A stretch of DNA of 64,000 bases from Enemella evansiae. Its GTDB lineage: Bacteria > Pseudomonadota > Alphaproteobacteria > Rhodobacterales > Rhodobacteraceae. Every line of letters begins with the position of its first letter. Within the stretch, counting starts at the first letter, position 1. This document shows positions 59,012 to 64,000 of this stretch, one piece after another. Both the position numbers and the translations under genes were made by a program. Location: contig JAFKDC010000004.1 in the NCBI GenBank assembly GCA_017255395.1, positions 186,001-250,000 on the forward strand, read 5' to 3'. Under the pieces are notes generated by a model. It was not told the origin of the DNA, did no database searches, and was given only the letters and a program-made list of their open reading frames with translations.

Positions 59012-59036
59012 CCGTGGCGGGGCCGGGCCGCCGGGG

Positions 59037-59945
59037 ATGAATGTCACGCTGCGCCAGATCCGTGCCTTCCTTGCCGTGGCCGAGCTGGGTCGGTTCAACC
59101 TGGCCGCCAGCGCGCTGGGGCTGACGCAGGCCGCGGTCAGCCTGTTGATCAAGGATCTGGAGCTGGAGCTGGGCGTCCGCCTGTTCGACCGCCATACCCG
59201 CAAGGTGAACCTGACCGACATCGGCGTCGATTTTCTGCCGCAGGCCCGCAAGGCGATGGAGGATCTGGATCTCGCCACGCGCAATGTCCGCGAACGCGCC
59301 TTGTTGAAGAAGGGCAGGGTGACCGTTGCCAGTTCGATCATCTTTTCCGCCACGACAATTCCCGCGCTGATCGACCGGTTCCTTGAGCAGCACCCGGGTA
59401 TCTCGGTCGGGCTGCGCGACATGCCCGAAGAGGAAATCCGCCCGGCCCTGCTGCGCAACGAGGCCGATATCGCGCTGGGGACCCTGCTGGACGACGACCC
59501 CGAGATCGCGTCGCTGCCGGTCAGCAAGGACCGGCTGACGCTGATCTGCCGCGCCGATCACCCGCTGGCCGCGCGGCAGGCGCTTGGGTGGGCGGATCTG
59601 GCGGACCAGCCGCTGATCGTGCTGGCGCAGGACAATCCGTTGCGCCAGATCGTCGAGCGCACCATGATCGGTGTCGCGCCGGAGTTTCTGCCCGCCTATG
59701 ACGTCCGGTTTTCGACCACGGCAATCGGCATGGTCGCGGCGGGTCTGGGGGTGACGGTGCTGCCGGAGAACTCGATGGAGCTGACTGCCGCCGCCGGGGT
59801 CTGTAGCGTTGCGCTGACCGATCCCGTGATCACCCGCAATATCTGCGTCATGCAGCACAAGTGGCGCAGCCTGTCGCCGCCCGCCGAACGCCTGAAAGAG
59901 ATCCTCCTCTCGGCGTTTCCCGAAACCGCCCCCTCCGACCCCTAG
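59037..59945 (+). CDS. LysR-family transcriptional regulator
   Basis: 302 aa. HTH at about residues 4-60 (TLRQIRAFLAVAELGRFNLAASALGLTQAAVSLLIKDLE across turn and recognition helix) and the two-lobed effector domain (about 90-290). It is 25 bp downstream of the amidohydrolase gene and in the same direction, an unusual position for LysR proteins, which are mostly divergent from their targets. Likely inducer is a substrate or product of the local catabolic genes. Confidence 0.92.
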   Translation: MNVTLRQIRAFLAVAELGRFNLAASALGLTQAAVSLLIKDLELELGVRLFDRHTRKVNLTDIGVDFLPQARKAMEDLDLATRNVRERALLKKGRVTVASSIIFSATTIPALIDRFLEQHPGISVGLRDMPEEEIRPALLRNEADIALGTLLDDDPEIASLPVSKDRLTLICRADHPLAARQALGWADLADQPLIVLAQDNPLRQIVERTMIGVAPEFLPAYDVRFSTTAIGMVAAGLGVTVLPENSMELTAAAGVCSVALTDPVITRNICVMQHKWRSLSPPAERLKEILLSAFPETAPSDP

Positions 59946-60349
59946 CCGACGCGACCGGGCCAGCCCGGCTTGTGGACGGGTCTGCGAGCGCCCCGGTGTG
60001 TGGTTCCTGCCGGACAACCCGCTGATCTGTGCGACGTAGGGCATGGCCCGGCGCTGTTCCGATCGTCGGATCTGGCTATCGGCGACCGGCACGGAAGCGG
60101 CCCGGCATGTTCTGGCGTGATCCGCCTTCTGTCTGCGCTGGTGCGGACCGGTTCCTTAGCCCCGGAGATACCGGTGCCGGGCGCCGTCTTCCGCAGAACT
60201 GTCCCTAAGGTTGATTCGATGTGCGCCGCTTCGAGGTGCCGTGTTTCAAGGCGGCCATTCGCTGGGTTGAATGTGACTCAATATGCTGATATATAATGAT
60301 AAATAAAGTATTGTTGACAATGTTTCCCAGTGCGGTCTAGCCTGACTTC
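59946..60349. other. Gap upstream of the GntR gene with AT-rich promoter region
   Basis: 404 bases without a plausible gene. The right end (60270-60349) is AT-rich. It contains ATATGCTGAT at 60281-60290 and a possible promoter, TTGACA (60314-60319), 17 bp, CTAGCC (60337-60342), placing transcription start close to the GntR start codon. TTGT-TG-ACAA (60311-60320) is a possible GntR site overlapping the -35. Confidence 0.45.
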
Positions 60350-61087
60350 ATGAAAGACGAGGTTGCCGTGACAAAGACCCAGTTCCGCAGAAAGGCACCT
60401 GCGAAAGCCGAACTCAAAAGTGGGATCGACGCGGAAGAGCGCGTGTTTTCGCTGGTGGTCGAGGCGGTCCAGGATCAGCGCCTGAGGGCTGGCGACCGGT
60501 TGGTCGAGCGCGAACTTGCGGAGGCGGCGGGCGCGAACCGGCAGGCGATCCGCAACGGGTTGCTGCGCCTCGTCAATGCCGGCCTGGTGGAGATCAGCCG
60601 CAACAAGGGCGCCCGCATCGTGCGGCTCAGCGCCGCTGAGGCCGAGCAGGTCTTCGAGGCCCGCATGGTGGTCGAAACCGGGCTGCTGCAGAGTCTGGCA
60701 CGCAACTACACCGCCGAGGCCGGCGCGGCCCTGCAGGACATCCTGCGCGCCGAAGGGGCGGCCTATGACGAAGGCAACGTGGTGCAGGCGCGGCACCACT
60801 CTCGCCGCTTTCACATGGAGCTGGGCCGCCTTGCCGGAAACAAGCACCTGTCGCAGCTTTTGTACGACCTGATCAACTGCCAGCCGCTGCTGATGTCCCA
60901 TCGTCACGGCCGACCGTCGGAGTTCTCGGGTCACAACCTGCATATCAAGACCATGGGCGCATTGGCCCGCGGCGAAGGGGAAGAGGCGGTGCATTACAAC
61001 AACCAGCTTCTGACCGCGCTGAAATCGGAGATGCTGCTGGATATCAAGGCGGCGGAAGATCAGGACGGGCCCCCCGGGCCCGGCTAG
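60350..61087 (+). CDS. GntR-family (FCD) regulator of the molybdenum hydroxylase genes
   Basis: 245 aa. Winged HTH (VFSLVVEAVQDQRLRAGDRL, ELAEAAGANRQAIRNGLLRL) and a C-terminal FCD helical domain with metal-binding His residues (HHSRRFHMELGRLAGNKHLSQLL). It lies 93 bp upstream of the hydroxylase operon and is likely its repressor. The start has no strong ribosome site; GTG 60368 is an alternative. Confidence 0.88.
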   Translation: MKDEVAVTKTQFRRKAPAKAELKSGIDAEERVFSLVVEAVQDQRLRAGDRLVERELAEAAGANRQAIRNGLLRLVNAGLVEISRNKGARIVRLSAAEAEQVFEARMVVETGLLQSLARNYTAEAGAALQDILRAEGAAYDEGNVVQARHHSRRFHMELGRLAGNKHLSQLLYDLINCQPLLMSHRHGRPSEFSGHNLHIKTMGALARGEGEEAVHYNNQLLTALKSEMLLDIKAAEDQDGPPGPG

Positions 61088-61180
61088 ACAAACCCCGGCG
61101 AAGCCCCTGCTCAGGATAAGCGGCCATCACTCAAGCGCCAGCGGCCCGGTTCGTGTCCGCTGCGATCTGAAGGAGGCCAG

Positions 61181-62044
61181 ATGCGACGCTTTGCCTATCA
61201 TGAACCCTCGACGCTGGAAGAGGCCTCGCGCCTGCTGGTCGAGCTGGGCGACAAGGCCCATGTGCTTGCCGGCGGCACCGACCTCTTCGTCGAGATCCGC
61301 GAAAGGCTGCGGGATGTCTCTGATGTGGTGAACATCAAGAAGATCCCGGGCATGACCGACATCACCTGGGATCCGAACACCGGGCTGACCTTCGGGGCGC
61401 TGATCACCGCGCGGCAGCTGGAAATCCTGCCGGGAGTGCAGCAGACCTATCCGAATTTCGCCGAGGCGCTGCGGCTGCTGGCCTCGATCCAGGTGCGCAA
61501 CCGGGCCACGGTGGTCGGCAACATCTGCCGCGCCTCGCCCTCTGCCGATACCATTCCGCCGCTGCTCGCGGATGGTGCGATCATCCACATCTACACACCC
61601 AAGGGGATGCGCCGGATGCCCCTGGCCGAGTTCTTCACCGGTCCCGGGCGCACGCGGCTGGAGCGTGGCGATATCGTCACCGGCATCGTGCTTCCGGCGC
61701 CGGTCCCCGGCAGCGGGCGCAGTTACCTCAAGCACGGGCGCCGGAAGGCGATGGAACTGGCCACGGTCGGCGTCGCGGTCAGCCTCGAACGCGACGGCGA
61801 TCTCTGCACCGATGCCCGGATCGCGCTTGGCGCCGTGGGGCCGACGGTGCTGCGCGCGCCGGGCGCCGAAGCTTTGCTGAAGGGCGCCAGGATCACCGAT
61901 GCGCTGATCGCACAGGCGGGTGAGCAGGCCATGGCCGAATGCACGCCGATCAGCAACGTGCGCGCAAGCGCCGATTACCGTCGCAACATGGTGGGCGTCC
62001 TGACCCGCCGTGCCCTCAGGCAAGCAATGGAGGCGAGCCAATGA
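61181..62044 (+). CDS. Molybdenum hydroxylase FAD-binding (CoxM/XdhB-type) subunit
   Basis: 287 aa. FAD_binding_5 domain with the AGGTDLFVEIRERL and IQVRNRATVVGNICRASPSAD motifs (isoalloxazine and pyrophosphate contacts), then the CO dehydrogenase flavoprotein C-terminal domain. It passes electrons from the Fe-S subunit. GAAGGAGG precedes the ATG. Its stop overlaps the Fe-S subunit ATG (ATGA). Together with the following two genes it forms a CoxMSL-type enzyme. Confidence 0.94.
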   Translation: MRRFAYHEPSTLEEASRLLVELGDKAHVLAGGTDLFVEIRERLRDVSDVVNIKKIPGMTDITWDPNTGLTFGALITARQLEILPGVQQTYPNFAEALRLLASIQVRNRATVVGNICRASPSADTIPPLLADGAIIHIYTPKGMRRMPLAEFFTGPGRTRLERGDIVTGIVLPAPVPGSGRSYLKHGRRKAMELATVGVAVSLERDGDLCTDARIALGAVGPTVLRAPGAEALLKGARITDALIAQAGEQAMAECTPISNVRASADYRRNMVGVLTRRALRQAMEASQ

Positions 62045-62538
62045 AACAGATCGTGGACCTGACCATCAACGGAGACCCCCATAGCGTAGCGGTAGAGGGG
62101 CACCGGTCGCTGCTGGACACGCTGCGCGAGGAAGTCGGGCTGACCGGCACCAAGAAGGGCTGCGACGTGGGCGATTGCGGTGCCTGCACCGTTATCGTCG
62201 ACGGCGCCCCGGTCAACGCCTGCCTGATGCTGGCGGTCGAGGCGCAGGGCCGCACGGTCGAAACCGTCGAGGGCATGCAGAAAAGCATGGAGATCCTGCA
62301 CCCGCTTCAGGAGGCCTTCATGCGCCACGGTGCCTCGCAATGCGGTTTCTGCACGCCGGGCATACTGATGATGGCGCAGCAACTGCTGGCTGAAAATCCC
62401 GATCCCAGCGACGCAGAGATCCGCTTTGGACTGAGCGGCAATATTTGCCGCTGCACCGGCTACACCAAGATCTTCGACGCCGTGCGCAGTGCCGCGGCGG
62501 ATATCCGCAACGCCCGCGCGCTGGAGGAAACCGCATGA
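62041..62538 (+). CDS. Molybdenum hydroxylase 2Fe-2S (CoxS/XdhA-type) subunit
   Basis: 165 aa. The plant-type cluster ([15 protein letters not shown] plus a further Cys) and the second cluster (CGFCTPG, CRCTGY) are both intact. It relays electrons from the molybdenum site to FAD. Overlaps both neighbours with ATGA junctions. Confidence 0.96.
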   Translation: MKQIVDLTINGDPHSVAVEGHRSLLDTLREEVGLTGTKKGCDVGDCGACTVIVDGAPVNACLMLAVEAQGRTVETVEGMQKSMEILHPLQEAFMRHGASQCGFCTPGILMMAQQLLAENPDPSDAEIRFGLSGNICRCTGYTKIFDAVRSAAADIRNARALEETA

Positions 62539-64000
62539 ACAAGCCCACAGGACCCCTGAAGAACGATTTCAGCGTCATCGGCAAAAGCGTCAAGCGCGAA
62601 GACGTCATCGAGAAGGTCACCGGCGAAGGCATCTATGTCGCCGACCTGAAACCGGTGGGGATGCTCTACGGCAAGATGAAGCGCTCGGACGTGGCCCACG
62701 CCCGGATCAAGCGCATCGATGTCAGCAAGGCGCTGGCTTATCCCGGCGTCAAGGCGGTGCTGACCCACAAGGACGTGCCGCGCGTGCTGCACTACGGCTC
62801 TCCGCATCCGCGCTCGATCTCCTGCACGAAGGACCAGTACATCCTCGACGACAGGGTGCGCTACTGGGGCGAGGGCGTCGCCGCGGTGGCCGCGATCAGC
62901 GAAGAGATCGCCGACGAGGCGCTGGACCTGATCGAGGTCGAATACGAGGAACTGCCGGCGGTCTTCACCCCGGAGGCGGCGATGGCGCCGGATGCGCCCC
63001 GCATCCACGATCACGGCCCCGGCGGCAACCTCGTGCTGGCGCCGGTGCAGGTGGAACGCGGCGATGTCGAGAAGGGCTTTGCCGAGGCGGATTTCATCCT
63101 CGAAGGAGAGTATTCCGGGGGCCGTCCGGTGCCGGGCTACATGGAACCCAATGTCTGCCTCGCCGATTGGGACGGCTCCGGCAAGCTGACCTTCTGGACC
63201 TCGACGCAGAGCTCTTTCATGGTGCGTGGCATCCTGGCAGAGGTTCTGGGCCTGCCGCGCACCAAGGTGCGGGTGCTTGTCGATCACATGGGCGGCGGGT
63301 TCGGCGCCAAGCAGGACTGCTTTCAGCACGAGTTCCTCTGTGCCCTGCTGGCCCGGGCGACACGCAAGCCGGTGCGGATGGAGTTCACCCGGCGCGAAAC
63401 CTTCCTGGCCGGGCGCTCGCGCCACCCGTTCAAGCTGTGGCTGAAGCAGGGCTTTCGCAAGGATGGCACGATCACCGCGCGCGACATGCGCATCGTCTTC
63501 GACTCGGGCGCCTACGGGTCGCACAGCCCCGGCGTCACCACGGTCGGCACCAATTCCGCCACGTCGCTCTACCGCTGCGAGAACGTGCGCCTGAACGGGC
63601 GCGCGGTCTATACCAACACCCCGATTGCGGGGGCGTTTCGCGGCTATGGCGTGGTGCAAACCTATTACGCGCTCGACATCCAGATGGACGAGGCGGCAGA
63701 GCGTCTGGGGCTGGACCCGGCAGAGCTGAAGCTGAAGAACGCCGTGCGCGAGGGCGATATCGCGCCCTCGGGCCATCCCATCGTCGGCCACGGACTGGAA
63801 ACCTGCATCGCCCACGGCACGAAGGTCTTTGACTGGCAGGCCCTGCGGCAGGGCACGCGCTGTCCCGACCCGGCGGCGCCGCATGTCCGCAAGGGCTGGG
63901 GGCTGGGCTGCGAGATGCACGGCTCTTCGGCCTATCCCGGGATCAAGGAACAGGGCAACGCCATCGTCAAGGTCAACGAGGACGGCTCGGTCACGCTGAT
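62535..64000 (+). CDS. Molybdenum hydroxylase large (molybdopterin) subunit, 3'-truncated by the window
   Basis: About 488 codons are in the window and the frame is open to base 64000; a full subunit has about 770 residues. The N-terminal aldehyde oxidase/xanthine dehydrogenase a/b hammerhead is followed by the molybdopterin-binding part (DHMGGGFGAKQD) and AFRGYG, the xanthine-dehydrogenase-type loop. The CO dehydrogenase active-site loop (VAYRCSFR) is not present, so this is not a CO dehydrogenase. It would hydroxylate a purine, N-heterocycle or aldehyde. Confidence 0.93.
   Translation, partial: MNKPTGPLKNDFSVIGKSVKREDVIEKVTGEGIYVADLKPVGMLYGKMKRSDVAHARIKRIDVSKALAYPGVKAVLTHKDVPRVLHYGSPHPRSISCTKDQYILDDRVRYWGEGVAAVAAISEEIADEALDLIEVEYEELPAVFTPEAAMAPDAPRIHDHGPGGNLVLAPVQVERGDVEKGFAEADFILEGEYSGGRPVPGYMEPNVCLADWDGSGKLTFWTSTQSSFMVRGILAEVLGLPRTKVRVLVDHMGGGFGAKQDCFQHEFLCALLARATRKPVRMEFTRRETFLAGRSRHPFKLWLKQGFRKDGTITARDMRIVFDSGAYGSHSPGVTTVGTNSATSLYRCENVRLNGRAVYTNTPIAGAFRGYGVVQTYYALDIQMDEAAERLGLDPAELKLKNAVREGDIAPSGHPIVGHGLETCIAHGTKVFDWQALRQGTRCPDPAAPHVRKGWGLGCEMHGSSAYPGIKEQGNAIVKVNEDGSVTL

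Noticed and set aside
62535-64000. Aerobic CO dehydrogenase large subunit
   Set aside because: The active-site loop reads AFRGYG rather than the VAYRCSFR of CO dehydrogenases.
1-64000. Transposons, CRISPR arrays, tRNA or rRNA genes
   Set aside because: I read both strands and found no transposase, terminal repeats, spaced direct repeats of CRISPR type, or tRNA/rRNA-like sequence.

Overview
The window is a GC-rich stretch of a Rhodobacterales-type (Roseobacter group) alphaproteobacterial extrachromosomal replicon. The main evidence is a complete repABC replication/partition module on the minus strand (about 0.8-4.5 kb) with two perfect parS palindromes, an antisense-RNA signature between repB and repC, and an AT-rich palindromic island inside repC. 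The rest is typical Roseobacter megaplasmid cargo: an exopolysaccharide locus and a series of transport/catabolism modules, each with its own regulator. I see no rRNA, tRNA, CRISPR array, transposase or insertion sequence.

Layout. 1-444: tail of a family 5 solute-binding protein. 0.8-4.6 kb: repC, repB, repA (minus). 5.0-8.7 kb: AcoR-like regulator lacking the sigma-54 contact loop, then a flavin monooxygenase. 8.8-22.8 kb: exopolysaccharide locus with three glycosyltransferases, a Wzx-like flippase, a Wza-like lipoprotein, a Cys-free SUOX-fold periplasmic protein, a hybrid histidine kinase, a GT26/initiating-sugar-transferase fusion, a LuxR-type response regulator, a Wzz-like and a Wzy-like protein. 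An 18-bp inverted repeat, CCTATCC-N4-GGATAGG, precedes most transcription units of this locus. 22.9-24.0 kb: quinone-oxidoreductase-like enzyme. 24.5-26.5 kb: a Slam outer-membrane translocator and its TbpB-like surface lipoprotein. 26.6-29.5 kb: a PDZ/7TM-type histidine kinase and NarL-type response regulator.

29.8-37.5 kb: a peptide/nickel-family ABC importer with two paralogous binding proteins. A low-GC gene carrying a HEPN-like R-x4-H motif is fitted seamlessly between permease and ATPase. 37.6-41.5 kb: enolase-superfamily dehydratase, SDR and 2-hydroxyacid dehydrogenase, divergent from a FadR-type GntR regulator with a textbook operator. 41.9-51.1 kb: LacI regulator, sugar ABC importer, phosphotriesterase-like hydrolase, ThuA-like protein, PfkB kinase, BtpA protein, TenA-like protein and M20 deacylase. 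A near-copy of the LacI operator lies upstream of the M20 gene and ties it to this regulon. 51.3-57.6 kb: a second LacI regulator with two 18-bp operators, an Fe3+/sugar-phosphate-type ABC importer and an inositol-monophosphatase-family enzyme. This arrangement suggests uptake and dephosphorylation of a phosphorylated solute. 57.7-64.0 kb: a cytosine-deaminase-like amidohydrolase, LysR and GntR regulators, and a three-subunit molybdenum hydroxylase cut by the window end.

Most importer and enzyme genes are packed with ATGA or TGATG overlaps, so the modules are probably true operons. Substrates are not determinable from sequence alone.
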